From IMG/VR virus record IMGVR_UViG_3300032805_000011, positions 1 to 44,869 of that record: a DNA stretch of 44,869 nucleotides; one strand, given 5' to 3'. Below the pieces are notes generated by a model, which saw only the letters and a program-made list of their open reading frames with translations, was not told the origin of the DNA and made no database searches. Both the position numbers and the translations under genes were made by a program. Positions 31,701-40,800 of this stretch are shown in pieces (position 1 is the first letter of the stretch; each line of letters opens with the position of its first letter). This stretch comes from a virus.

Positions 31701-32990
31701 CTATCTATATGAAAAGTTCAACCCCAGCCCATGTTTTTGTAGCTTAGGCAGTACCTTCTCAAGCTTGTAGCCGATATCGTTGCGATACATGCAGCTATTT
31801 GGGATGTGTATCTCTTTTAAATTAGTGTAAGCGTTGTCACTGGCCTCTTTAATAGTAGAGCCATGACCAGTAATGCAACAAATATTATCACCAGCGGTAA
31901 CCCATTCACCAGCCCTATTCTTCTTCATCATATAGGGATGGTGATGAAGATTACCATCTTCAAAACCGAATACCGGAATCCCATTAACTTCCTTACCTGT
32001 TAGATGAGAGTAGGGAAAATCGGGTATAGCAAGTACCACACCGCTAGTAACAATATTAGTGCGAAAAGACGGAGCCCTATTCTCGTAGAGATTAGTGACA
32101 AAATCACCCTTATTAATTGAGAGTTGAAGCTGGAAACACGGCCACCCAGGTCTGCAAGTAAACTCAAGCGGGTAGATTTGGCCATTGTTGGCAACGATGC
32201 AGTTGAGGTTGATAAACCCGCAATAACGATGTGCCGTTAAATGATCGGTAAGAGGACTGAGGACTTTTTCGGCAATTTTGGAAGTTCTAAAGGCAGCATT
32301 AATTGTTCCCATTTCTCCGGTTGCCGGGCCAATGTCTCCAGACATAAATTTCTTATGCTCAAAAGACTCATGGAATCCAGCGTCCTTAGACCAGCCTTCC
32401 CCGTCGAACCATCCTTCGGCACCGAACTCCACTCCTTCTATGAAATCTTGAAGCATGAACTGCTGCTTAAGCTTGCCTAGCTTGCGCCAGCGATCAAGCA
32501 TATAAATCATGTCTTCCGGAGACTTGGAGACGTAGGTTAGAGATTTATCGTCCTGGTCGTTCCCGAAGGGTTTAGACACCAAGCGAGTGTCACGCTTTTG
32601 CACGTAGGCAATTGCGGTGTCGTAGTCGTTAAAGACCCTATAAGGGGCAACAGGGATACCATACTTATCAAGTAAATCTTGACCATATTTCCTATCGCTC
32701 TCCCATCTTGCATGCTCTTTAGTTGGACCTATCCAGACTGTAGACTTAGGAGTTGTCTCTCTCAGCCTATCGAAAGTGTGCATTAAGTTAGCATTATCAG
32801 CGATAAAAACAACGTCTGCGCTATTAGTAACCCTACCAATATCTCCTCTAATACGGCGCACGACATTTTCACCAATGAACCGTATACTGGGCTTATCTCT
32901 GATAAAATGGACAACATCGTGTCCCTGGCTTTGAGCTAGGAGAGAAATATCGAGGGCTAACCCGTCAGGGTCTAATAAAACGAATTTCAT
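31701..32990 (-). CDS. PurD-like ATP-grasp ligase
   Basis: This 429-aa protein resembles phosphoribosylamine-glycine ligase (GAR synthetase, PurD). It shows an N-terminal Rossmann-like start (MKFVLLDPDGLALDISLLAQ), ATP-grasp B-domain strands (TRLVSKPFGND at 135-145, QFMLQDFIEGVEFGAEGWF), the PurD-like GDIGPATGEMGT (218-229), and the metal/ATP-site strand YPLEFTCRPGWP (273-284). In PurD the last motif is normally E-F-N-x-R-F-G-D-P-E; here N is T and DPE is WPC, so the substrate may differ. It lies among late genes, not metabolic ones. A TATAAT on the minus strand (33010-33005) 15 bases before the start hints at its own promoter. Confidence 0.82.
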   Translation of the reverse strand: MKFVLLDPDGLALDISLLAQSQGHDVVHFIRDKPSIRFIGENVVRRIRGDIGRVTNSADVVFIADNANLMHTFDRLRETTPKSTVWIGPTKEHARWESDRKYGQDLLDKYGIPVAPYRVFNDYDTAIAYVQKRDTRLVSKPFGNDQDDKSLTYVSKSPEDMIYMLDRWRKLGKLKQQFMLQDFIEGVEFGAEGWFDGEGWSKDAGFHESFEHKKFMSGDIGPATGEMGTINAAFRTSKIAEKVLSPLTDHLTAHRYCGFINLNCIVANNGQIYPLEFTCRPGWPCFQLQLSINKGDFVTNLYENRAPSFRTNIVTSGVVLAIPDFPYSHLTGKEVNGIPVFGFEDGNLHHHPYMMKKNRAGEWVTAGDNICCITGHGSTIKEASDNAYTNLKEIHIPNSCMYRNDIGYKLEKVLPKLQKHGLGLNFSYR

Positions 32991-33050
32991 TGGTATACAG
33001 GATAATTATAAACTGATTGCCAGAAAACCCACACTGGCCCAAGTAGAAGA

Positions 33051-33227
33051 TCATTTCTTTTTTCTCCTACTCTTGCTGGGCAAACTAGCCTCATCAGCTG
33101 CAATAGCTTTGGCTTGCTTAGGATTAGTGACCTTAGGTCCCTTCTTAGAACCGGAGTGAAGAGTGCCGTGTTTAAACTCGCTCATTACTTTACCGAATTT
33201 AGCTTTAGCGGCACTCTTCTTTTTCAT
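33051..33227 (-). CDS. Small basic protein, DUF6496-like
   Basis: This 58-aa protein (MKKKSAAKAKFGKVMSEFKH) has GTLHSGSKKGPKVTNPKQAKAIA in its middle, the pattern of the small DUF6496-type proteins (KVMxEFKxGxLHSGS, P-KQAKAIA). It ends in SRRKKK. It follows the 69-aa gene by 2 bp. Probably nucleic-acid-associated by charge; function unknown. Confidence 0.78.
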   Translation of the reverse strand: MKKKSAAKAKFGKVMSEFKHGTLHSGSKKGPKVTNPKQAKAIAADEASLPSKSRRKKK

Positions 33228-33229
33228 AA

Positions 33230-33439
33230 CTAGCTACTCGTTACCGTCCAGCTAACAGTTAGCGGGACATTGTTGAGATTATAGCTGACGGAGCCACTAG
33301 CGGCTACCGGAATATTGGCCTCTTCGATGTAGTTAGCCACCGCCCCCACGATGGCTGACATGACCGAAGAGTCAACGGCATTGAGGGCACCCGATACCGA
33401 GGACGTAATGCTGATTGTGACTGTTGCAGTGGTTGCCAT
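33230..33439 (-). CDS. Small beta-rich protein of the virion module
   Basis: This 69-aa protein is Thr/Ser/Val-rich with a central helix (VDSSVMSAIVGAVANYIEE) between beta strands. It lies 2 bp after the 103-aa gene. Function unknown. Confidence 0.65.
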   Translation of the reverse strand: MATTATVTISITSSVSGALNAVDSSVMSAIVGAVANYIEEANIPVAASGSVSYNLNNVPLTVSWTVTSS

Positions 33440-33441
33440 TG

Positions 33442-33753
33442 CTACTCCGATACTGCGATGATTGCGGTGAGGCTACCAGTACCGGCGCACCCATAAAGGT
33501 TTGCGCGAGCGTATAGAATAGGCATGGTAGGTCCTCCAGTAATAAAGCCCCCAGTAGGGATACCAGCACTGCTTTGTCCTGCTAAGTCATGAAAGTTCAC
33601 TCCATCTACGCTACCTTCTAAGGTAATGGAGAAAGAAGTAAACCCAGACCACTCAACTTGCATACCGACATTAACTTTTGGGGTATCAAAGGAAACTACC
33701 GATCCTATAGCATCGGTAGTTGCAGCTACCAAGGACTGTCCTACTAGTGGCAT
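33442..33753 (-). CDS. Small beta-sandwich virion-like protein
   Basis: This 103-aa protein has a beta pattern with WSGFTSFSITLEGSVDGVNFHDL. The GS-x-DG-x-x-F motif is frequent in small phage decoration or tail beta-sandwich proteins. It is tightly packed with both neighbours (2-bp gaps). Likely virion component. Confidence 0.68.
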   Translation of the reverse strand: MPLVGQSLVAATTDAIGSVVSFDTPKVNVGMQVEWSGFTSFSITLEGSVDGVNFHDLAGQSSAGIPTGGFITGGPTMPILYARANLYGCAGTGSLTAIIAVSE

Positions 33754-33755
33754 GA

Positions 33756-34529
33756 TTACCTCTCAATGTGAACAAGCTCAAAGTCAGCAGTTGGGTTTGC
33801 CCCAAGACCGGGGAACCACGGAACGATAACGGCTTGCCAGCCTGGAGGTACAGGGATCGATGGGCAAGTGGACACCATTCGGCTTGGGCAAACGGCTTGC
33901 GCAGCTGTTAGACCCGCATAGGAGTTCGTCTCATCTCCACCGAAACTAAGAACATACTCACTACCAGCGATGCCGATACCGCCCATGCTTCCATTGGCCA
34001 CAAGTGCCGCAACGTTTGATGGCGCCGCATTGACACTGGCTGTCGAGGATGACTGATAGAGGAAGTTGCACTTAGACTGTATAGAACTAGCAGGATTTAC
34101 GTTCTTTGGAGAAATAGCCGTGACGTGGTTGGTAGTGATCAGCATATTAGTGATAAGGTCCAGCCAAATAGCAAACCGGAACCCGGTCATAGTAGTAAAC
34201 GTACCGGCTACCATAAGCTTAAGGTAGTCTAGATAAGCAACCGGTCCACCAGGGGAATTATTGTTTTGGAAGAAAAAACAGCCGGCAGTGTTTGCATAAG
34301 ATGTCGCTGTTGGAAAAGTAACGCCGGTTCCCGGTACGTTGCAAGTGGAGAAAAGAGTACCCTCACCGGCTACAGAGTGCTTTTTCCCTAGATAAATATT
34401 AGCTGCCATCTCGCCATATGTACTAAGACGAATATTAGTCTGCGCAGCGGGGTTATCTGGGGTTGCTTGAGGTAGAACCTTGGAGGCTACAAAGCCAACA
34501 AGCTGAGAAATTACGCCAATACCTGCCAT
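33756..34529 (-). CDS. Putative virion protein, unknown function
   Basis: This 257-aa protein is beta-rich, with a short hydrophobic N-terminus (MAGIGVISQLVGFVASKVLP), several spaced cysteines (in FSTCNVPG, NTAGCFFFQ, SKCNFLYQ, QAVCPSRMVSTCPS), and an end DFELVHIER. It starts 5 bp after the 142-aa gene. No family recognised. Confidence 0.7.
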   Translation of the reverse strand: MAGIGVISQLVGFVASKVLPQATPDNPAAQTNIRLSTYGEMAANIYLGKKHSVAGEGTLFSTCNVPGTGVTFPTATSYANTAGCFFFQNNNSPGGPVAYLDYLKLMVAGTFTTMTGFRFAIWLDLITNMLITTNHVTAISPKNVNPASSIQSKCNFLYQSSSTASVNAAPSNVAALVANGSMGGIGIAGSEYVLSFGGDETNSYAGLTAAQAVCPSRMVSTCPSIPVPPGWQAVIVPWFPGLGANPTADFELVHIER

Positions 34530-34533
34530 GTTA

Positions 34534-34962
34534 TTACTCCAAGTTAGTTACTAGTTTGAGAGCTTCGTGTTTGTATTGTTCGTAAGCATCGCCGTATGTA
34601 GCGGTCATGAAAAAGTCTAGGGCATTGACAATAGCTAACAAATATGACAACACATTAAGGTCATAGTAAGTATTGGGGCTACCAATAATATTTAGGTTAT
34701 TACCTAAACTATCCGTGAAAGAAATTAACTGTTGATTTGCGGGGACCTGCACCGATGTGTTAAAAATAGACCCGACAGTAGAGTCAACTGTACTACCCGT
34801 TTCAATAGCAGTAATGGTTGGGGCACCAGGAAGTCCAGCTAGGTTATATTGAGTTCCCGGAACACCAACAATAGACATATTATTATTAGCTTCATCGGAG
34901 AAGGTAACTATCTCAACAACAGGCTGACCCCTAGTTACCGCTACCGTTACATTATCGGCCAT
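34534..34962 (-). CDS. Virion-module protein with internal duplication
   Basis: This 142-aa protein contains the same motif twice: FSDEANNNMSIVGVPGTQYNL (21-41, shown in part) and FTDSLGNNLNIIGSPNTYYDL (82-102, shown in part), each preceded by V/Q-P. A short hydrophobic helix (LNVLSYLLAIVNALDFF) follows. It comes directly after the 1526-aa gene. Probably a small structural protein. Confidence 0.7.
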   Translation of the reverse strand: MADNVTVAVTRGQPVVEIVTFSDEANNNMSIVGVPGTQYNLAGLPGAPTITAIETGSTVDSTVGSIFNTSVQVPANQQLISFTDSLGNNLNIIGSPNTYYDLNVLSYLLAIVNALDFFMTATYGDAYEQYKHEALKLVTNLE

Positions 34963-34972
34963 TTCTTAATCC

Positions 34973-37900
34973 TTAATGCGCAAAGAACGTGGGGTGCTTG
35001 CGCCCGGTTTGAGTTGTACCAAAGAAGATAGGTTTTGTCGAGGGTTGCCGCCGTGCTTGGTCGCGGCGTTCGAAGAACAGCTTACGAGCCCAAGCCTTGC
35101 GGGCTGCCTTATGCTCTTGCCGTGCCGTTTTCTCAGGATTAGCAAGCCATTGTCCCATGGGGCGTACTCCCAAAGTCCCACGCAGGGCACCCGGAATTGC
35201 CGAGCCAGCCGTGGCCGTACCCGACTGCTGGAGCGCAATAGGCTCACCAATTGTCCTAAGAATATGCCCAGCTGCCTGTTCGATCTGCCTGGACAGGGGA
35301 TCGTTGACGTTCCGGACCGGCACCCCCCGGTAGTCCTGTTTGTTCACAAGTTCTTCCCTAGCGGCACGCCACGGGGGCCGGACTTTGTTGCTCAGCTCCA
35401 TGACGGGGTCATGGTAATAGCCAAGCAGGTCTTTGAAGTTACCGGGAAGGAGAAGACGCTCTTCCGAGCCATCGGGGTTTTGGCCGCCGGTCCTAGGGGC
35501 AATGAGGTCGCGCGGGCTTCCAGGCGGCTTGCCGGACATGAAAAATTGAAGCGCCGCGGCCATGGCGCTTGTGGTGATCGCCGCGGCGAGCACATAGGCT
35601 GCGTTCTGCGATAAGGGTTCCTTCCGGCCCGTGGCCGCCTTGGCCGCGTACCGGCCCAAATCCACGGTGCCCTGGCCATAGGCTCTAAGCGCCCCGAACG
35701 TCCAGCCTGGAGCCATCAAAAGCAAGTTAGCGGTTTGTTTGAGAAGGGGCGCAACCATGACATTCTGCTGCGTCATGAGCCCTTCCACGTTCTCTATCGA
35801 GTCCGCCGCCCTCTGCGCCTCCCTAACAAGCTCCTCATCCGTGGCTTGCGGGTTCTCATCCATGAATCGATTAAGCTTTTCATAGAAGGCACCCGCCTTC
35901 ACACGGGGTATAAGATGAGCAAACAAAGGATGCATAACGCTATCGAGAGTACGAGCCATAAGGCTATATGTGTTACCCACTGCACTAAGTGGCTTACGAG
36001 GATTAAGGCCCTTGACGGTTTCCCCAAATTCTCGTCCAAGCAATCCTACCTTATAAGCTTCCACCCAATTCATATGACCGGAGGCCCGGTAGATCGGTTC
36101 GAATTCCGCAACCGTCATATTAGACTGAGCGAGCAAGGATGCAATCTTACTTTCTCTAATGCTAGAAGCTGTAGCTTTGCCCGTGAAAACATCGTGAAGA
36201 ACGGACCCTTTACGGTATAGGAATACCGGAGCACCGGGGGCACCCGCCAACTGCTTCACAGCTGACCACGGGCGGCCCGCGTCCAAGGATTTGACAGCAT
36301 TCTGAACATTAAGTTCTATCGCTCCATGAGCGATATTAAGAGCATGATAACCACTAAGTCCAAGAACAAAACCAGTGCTAGCATTGAGAGCACGTATAGT
36401 TCCAAGATAAAGCTTCCCCATGTCTGTGTGTTCATGAATTCCCGGCCCCCACATGTTTTCCCAGACACGGGCTACATCCTCCGCTGCGTAAATGCGCCTA
36501 CGGCCAACATGCTTTAAAAGTGTAGTACCGATAGGTTCACGTTGATAATTACCAAGCCTTTTAGCATAGTCTAATTTAAGCATTTCTTCCAAGGAGTCTT
36601 CCTTAGCGAAGAAATTAAATACATCTTTCATATACTGAAACTGAATTTCAATGGGATCGTCAAACTTAGCATGAAGCCCAGCAGCTTCACCTTCCCTATA
36701 AGTAGCATACTTCTTTTCCATGAAGTGTCCTTTAACAGACATCTTCTTTCTATCTCTCATTCCCTCTTTCCAATATTGAGAGAGATAGTCTTCCTGGAAC
36801 TCTTTTTGCTTAAATGCCGGAAGAGCTTGAAACCTCTTAACTATTCTTTCATTCGTGTCTTTTAGTGCTTTGACAAAGCTAACCCAGTCAGCATTTATAT
36901 TGTTAAGCGCGGGGACTACATCTCTGTAACCCTGAATATAGTCCCTAATCATCTTCTTAGTGACATCATCCAAGGCATTTATCTGCTTGCGGTAAGCATC
37001 GAGTTTAGCGGCTTCTTGAACGAAGAAGCGGCGGCTTTCGCCAACGGCAGCTCGCACGATTTGGTGAGCCTGCCTGGCACCGGGTGAAGCCGTAGAGGGA
37101 GAAAGGTAAGCTTGCAGCTCATGAAAGGCATTCTTAAGGGGGTTCTTAGAGACGGGAGCCATACCCTTGAGCGCCCGCGAAGGTGCGGATGGAGGCACCT
37201 TACCGCCACGGGGACCAGCAACCGGCCGCATGCCGGAGGAACGGGGAGCACCGTAAGCTTGCGGAACTGGCTGCTTAGGACCGATGGCGCCGCGCGTGAT
37301 AATTTTGCCCTTACGCTTCTTGCCACGGGGACCTATGGGGCCAGCGCCCCTTTCGTCGGTAATGAACCGCTTGGCCTTCTCTATGAAAAGATCGGTAAAC
37401 GTCTTTTCATGAGCTGCTTCGCGAGGCTGACGGCCACCGATGAGCGGAGGTCCCTGACGCTCGGGCTTGGGAAGAGAAGCAGCCAGCCGCGTACCTTGCT
37501 CAGGAGGGAGTGTGTCCGCGAGGTCCAAGGTGCCAGCAGCATCGGGGATATACGGCGAAAGTCTAACCTCTTGCCGCGCTTCATCGATCACCCATGGCGC
37601 AGGCATCGAAGGCACTTCCTCGAACTTCTCCCCTATTCTGCGGCCGTAAGTGTAGAGATGACGGGTAAGAGAGCGAAGGTCTTTTTCATAGAACACAGTA
37701 CCTTTGCGTCTTTCCAGTGCTTCCTTAGGGGCACTCTCAATCTCTCTCTTATAAACCTCAAAAAGATCTGAAATAGGTACGGGCTTATTAATCTCCCCAT
37801 TCGTTAATTTATAATATGCACCGGTAGCAAAACTAGGATTAAGAAGGTAAGTAGCTAGCTTCTGAAAATATTTTTGCTGAGGCTGCTCCAAGGCTGGGGA

Positions 37901-39553
37901 GTTCTTAAGCCGGTCGATAATGGGCTGTACATCTCTGATTGTGGAGGCGTTGGTAAGCGCTTCCCTAAGCTGTGGGGTTTCTTGAACAAGTTGCGCGCGC
38001 TGATTAGCTTTTTGGCGTTTACTTACAGCAGATTCCCTAGAACCGGGGCTCATCCGGGTCATATCCGGGAAGCGGTCCATAATGCCCGGTTCGAACTCAC
38101 GATGATGCTTGGCTCCGGGAGGTCCTTTTATCTTTGCAGCTCGCGACTTATCGTAACCTACACCGGGTATAAGTTTTTGCTTAGTAGGAGGCTTACCAAC
38201 TTGACCGGGGCTAGCAGCTCTTTCCTCTTTCCTTCTTTCAGCTTCAAGCTTACGGTAATATTTCCGCATAAGCTCTTGCTGCTCTACTGGACCTAGTTTA
38301 TTCCATTCTACTCCATAAGTGTTTCTGGCAATAGCGGGCCAAGCGTATTTAGTTCTTTCTTCTTTAACTTTTGGGGCCGTGGCTTTCTCGATACCTTCTT
38401 GGAAGGCTTTAGCGGCATCTTTGAGGGCTGTGTGCCTTTCTTTGGCGGGGAGTCCTTCGGAGGCTTCCTTGGCAAGCTCGTATTCTCTCTTTGCAATATC
38501 GACCATACGAGCTTTCTGGCTCGTCCTATTCATAGCAGCTTCCCTAGAACCAGGACTCATCCGGGTCATGTCCGGGAAACGATCCATAATTCCCGGCTTG
38601 AATTCGCGATGGTGCCGGTACTCAGGTGCCCTGTCCCGTGCGCGGGACGTGAAGCGGGTAACCCGGCGCTGGGCGGCCTCCAAACTTATGCCCTCATCGG
38701 CCGCGATCTGCTCGGGTGTGCGGGCACGGCTCGCGATTAGAGCTTCGTTCTCCCGTTGCTTCCGCGCAAGGACCTCCCTTGCTTGGGCCTCTGTAAGAGG
38801 AGCCGGGGTCTTGGGTGTTGCCGGTTGCTCCAGCACCGGCTTAGCCAGCATGGGTTCGCGAGGCACTTGCGCGGCGATATTGCGCGCAATCGGAGATGGC
38901 TCCGGCTGGCTTGCCCTTGCAAGGATTTCGCGCATGGGGGTCTGTACAACAGGTGCACGGGGCATGGGCTCACCCGCATAGGAGGGCACGCTACGGGTGA
39001 GTTGTTCGGGTGTGGGGGCTACATGGCCGCCGCGTCCCATCTCTCCAGCCATGAAGAACTCAGGCACCCGCCGCGCCCACTCAGGCGTTGCCTCCTGCGC
39101 CGCGCGCACGGCTTCGCTGGCTGGCGTAGCTATCGAGGGCGGCGGACCTCCGGTCAGATACCACTTATAGTCCTGGTAGGCCCGGATTAGCGGATCGAGG
39201 GCACCCCCAATATTGTACCGCCCCTGAGACAACTGGCTGACAGGATCGAACTGCAAGACCATGCCCGCCGCTGGCGCGCCAATGTTCTCCCCGAACCGCT
39301 GACTAAGCGTGGGGGTAACCTTCTGTCCGGAAGGACCGAACTGAAGGGGTGCGCGAGTTGCCATGCCCGGCCGGGGGGGCTGGCCTTCCTCACCTCCGCG
39401 CATAACTTTTTCCGGCTCTATGAACTGAACAGGGGCATACTTACTTGTCTTACCAAGTGTGGTAGTAGAGTCCGTAACTTTAGGTGCACGAGTTTTATCG
39501 GACTTCGCGGTACGGTTAACATCATTGTCATTAGGTCCGAAAAATGTTGCCAT
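34973..39553 (-). CDS. Giant multidomain protein, putative internal virion (DNA-ejection) protein
   Basis: This 1,526-aa protein is the largest in the genome. Residues 1-800 are mostly disordered, basic and Pro-rich, with a motif present twice (HHREFKPGIMDRFPDMTRMS at about 314 and again at about 483). From about 820 on it is helical: a segment with VTKKMIRDYIQGYRDVVPAL, NVEGLMTQQNVMVAPLL, and near the C-terminus GWTFGALRAYGQGTVDLGRYA and a hydrophobic AAYVLAAAITTSAMAAALQFF. This C-terminal part recalls the large polyvalent-protein-associated (LPD) domains found in giant phage proteins. Together with the two genes upstream it fills the slot of podovirus ejection proteins. A tape-measure role cannot be excluded. 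Confidence 0.65.
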   Translation of the reverse strand: MATFFGPNDNDVNRTAKSDKTRAPKVTDSTTTLGKTSKYAPVQFIEPEKVMRGGEEGQPPRPGMATRAPLQFGPSGQKVTPTLSQRFGENIGAPAAGMVLQFDPVSQLSQGRYNIGGALDPLIRAYQDYKWYLTGGPPPSIATPASEAVRAAQEATPEWARRVPEFFMAGEMGRGGHVAPTPEQLTRSVPSYAGEPMPRAPVVQTPMREILARASQPEPSPIARNIAAQVPREPMLAKPVLEQPATPKTPAPLTEAQAREVLARKQRENEALIASRARTPEQIAADEGISLEAAQRRVTRFTSRARDRAPEYRHHREFKPGIMDRFPDMTRMSPGSREAAMNRTSQKARMVDIAKREYELAKEASEGLPAKERHTALKDAAKAFQEGIEKATAPKVKEERTKYAWPAIARNTYGVEWNKLGPVEQQELMRKYYRKLEAERRKEERAASPGQVGKPPTKQKLIPGVGYDKSRAAKIKGPPGAKHHREFEPGIMDRFPDMTRMSPGSRESAVSKRQKANQRAQLVQETPQLREALTNASTIRDVQPIIDRLKNSPALEQPQQKYFQKLATYLLNPSFATGAYYKLTNGEINKPVPISDLFEVYKREIESAPKEALERRKGTVFYEKDLRSLTRHLYTYGRRIGEKFEEVPSMPAPWVIDEARQEVRLSPYIPDAAGTLDLADTLPPEQGTRLAASLPKPERQGPPLIGGRQPREAAHEKTFTDLFIEKAKRFITDERGAGPIGPRGKKRKGKIITRGAIGPKQPVPQAYGAPRSSGMRPVAGPRGGKVPPSAPSRALKGMAPVSKNPLKNAFHELQAYLSPSTASPGARQAHQIVRAAVGESRRFFVQEAAKLDAYRKQINALDDVTKKMIRDYIQGYRDVVPALNNINADWVSFVKALKDTNERIVKRFQALPAFKQKEFQEDYLSQYWKEGMRDRKKMSVKGHFMEKKYATYREGEAAGLHAKFDDPIEIQFQYMKDVFNFFAKEDSLEEMLKLDYAKRLGNYQREPIGTTLLKHVGRRRIYAAEDVARVWENMWGPGIHEHTDMGKLYLGTIRALNASTGFVLGLSGYHALNIAHGAIELNVQNAVKSLDAGRPWSAVKQLAGAPGAPVFLYRKGSVLHDVFTGKATASSIRESKIASLLAQSNMTVAEFEPIYRASGHMNWVEAYKVGLLGREFGETVKGLNPRKPLSAVGNTYSLMARTLDSVMHPLFAHLIPRVKAGAFYEKLNRFMDENPQATDEELVREAQRAADSIENVEGLMTQQNVMVAPLLKQTANLLLMAPGWTFGALRAYGQGTVDLGRYAAKAATGRKEPLSQNAAYVLAAAITTSAMAAALQFFMSGKPPGSPRDLIAPRTGGQNPDGSEERLLLPGNFKDLLGYYHDPVMELSNKVRPPWRAAREELVNKQDYRGVPVRNVNDPLSRQIEQAAGHILRTIGEPIALQQSGTATAGSAIPGALRGTLGVRPMGQWLANPEKTARQEHKAARKAWARKLFFERRDQARRQPSTKPIFFGTTQTGRKHPTFFAH

Positions 39554-40791
39554 TACTTAACGGGCTCTATACTTCCGTCCTCAGTGAACCTATATTTCTT
39601 ACCACTCCTAGTGGCTAGGATAGTGTTCGGAGGAACTTCATAGCCCCCACCTTCACCTTGTGGGAACTTAGCGGCGACGGCAGCCTCAAGCTCTTGATAA
39701 TCTCTATTGGGTATGCCAAAGGGATTCTGTGCTTCCTGAGTGGCACCCCTAGCTCCGGGGCGAATGGACCCATACTGAGCGTCTATCTCCTTCTGCTTCT
39801 GCGCAGCTTGATCGAAGGTCATCTCGCCGCTGGCCACGGCAGCCCGGAGTGTGTCCATGTCCTTATCGCGCTGTGAGGTCAAAGAAGACCGCTCCGAACG
39901 CTCCATGGCTGCCGAGCGGGTAGCCTCAGCCTGAGAGCCGCGTTGCGTAAGCGCCCGTTCAAGCCGGTCCTCGCGGGCTCCGGCAGCCCGCTCGCGCTCG
40001 ATTTCGGTACGCATATGTAGTTGCTGCACCGCGTCGGCGCGCATGGCCTTGGCTTGCGTCTGAATTTGGGTCTGAGCTTGCTGGATAGCCAGGGCGCGCT
40101 GGTACTGCTGTTGCTGGTTCACCGCCGGTGGAAGAGCCTGTACGCGCTGACGAAGTTCACCGTAAGCTTGCTGCTCCCATTGCTGGATAGGGTCTGCTTG
40201 GGGCATAGCCTGGACCTGGGGAACAGGCCCTTGGGGCTGCATACCCCCTTGGGCTTGCTGAGGAGCCGTTTGCAGCATCCCCTGAGGCATCCCTTGGGGT
40301 TGCTGCTGAGGCATGGGTGCTTGCGGTTGGGGCTGCATGGGCTGAGGGATGCCCATGCGCATAGCATCAGGACTTGCGAACGGGTTAGGCTGCATCCCCT
40401 GGGGCTGAGGTGGAGACAACTGCGGCATGCCCGGGCCTATACCCGGCATCGGCTGTGCTCCTTGGAACTGTGGGGGCATGCCACCTTGCGGGGGCTGAGG
40501 CATCGGCTGTGCCCCAGGAAGGCCTGCAAAGGGAGAGAGCTGAGCACCTTGGATCGTGGCCGCGCGCTCGTCCGCGTAACGCTGAGCATTGATATCCGGC
40601 CGGGACATGTGCGCAATCTGTGCCCGCAAGAGCTGATCTTGCAAACCTGCCTGTCTTTGATTTTTCTCAAACTCTTGCACAAGTAATTTACGGCGGGCTT
40701 CTTCGTCCGCCATCTGTTGCACCTGCAATTGAGCTTGGTTATAGGCGCCCGGCACCGCCCCAAGCATGCCTTGCCAAGAAAAGCCCGGCAT
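39553..40791 (-). CDS. Pro/Gln/Met-rich protein, putative ejection protein
   Basis: This 412-aa protein shares one base with the next gene. Residues 1-80 are helical (WQGMLGAVPGAYNQAQLQVQQM, EEARRKLLVQEFEKNQRQ). Residues 85-195 are a disordered run rich in Pro, Gln, Met and Gly. Residues 195-330 are a long charged helix, and a small C-terminal beta part ends it (ILATRSGKKYRFTEDGSIEPVK). The N-terminal pattern is common in minor head or ejection proteins of podoviruses encoded beside a giant internal protein. Confidence 0.65.
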   Translation of the reverse strand: MPGFSWQGMLGAVPGAYNQAQLQVQQMADEEARRKLLVQEFEKNQRQAGLQDQLLRAQIAHMSRPDINAQRYADERAATIQGAQLSPFAGLPGAQPMPQPPQGGMPPQFQGAQPMPGIGPGMPQLSPPQPQGMQPNPFASPDAMRMGIPQPMQPQPQAPMPQQQPQGMPQGMLQTAPQQAQGGMQPQGPVPQVQAMPQADPIQQWEQQAYGELRQRVQALPPAVNQQQQYQRALAIQQAQTQIQTQAKAMRADAVQQLHMRTEIERERAAGAREDRLERALTQRGSQAEATRSAAMERSERSSLTSQRDKDMDTLRAAVASGEMTFDQAAQKQKEIDAQYGSIRPGARGATQEAQNPFGIPNRDYQELEAAVAAKFPQGEGGGYEVPPNTILATRSGKKYRFTEDGSIEPVK

Positions 40792-40800
40792 TACTAACTC

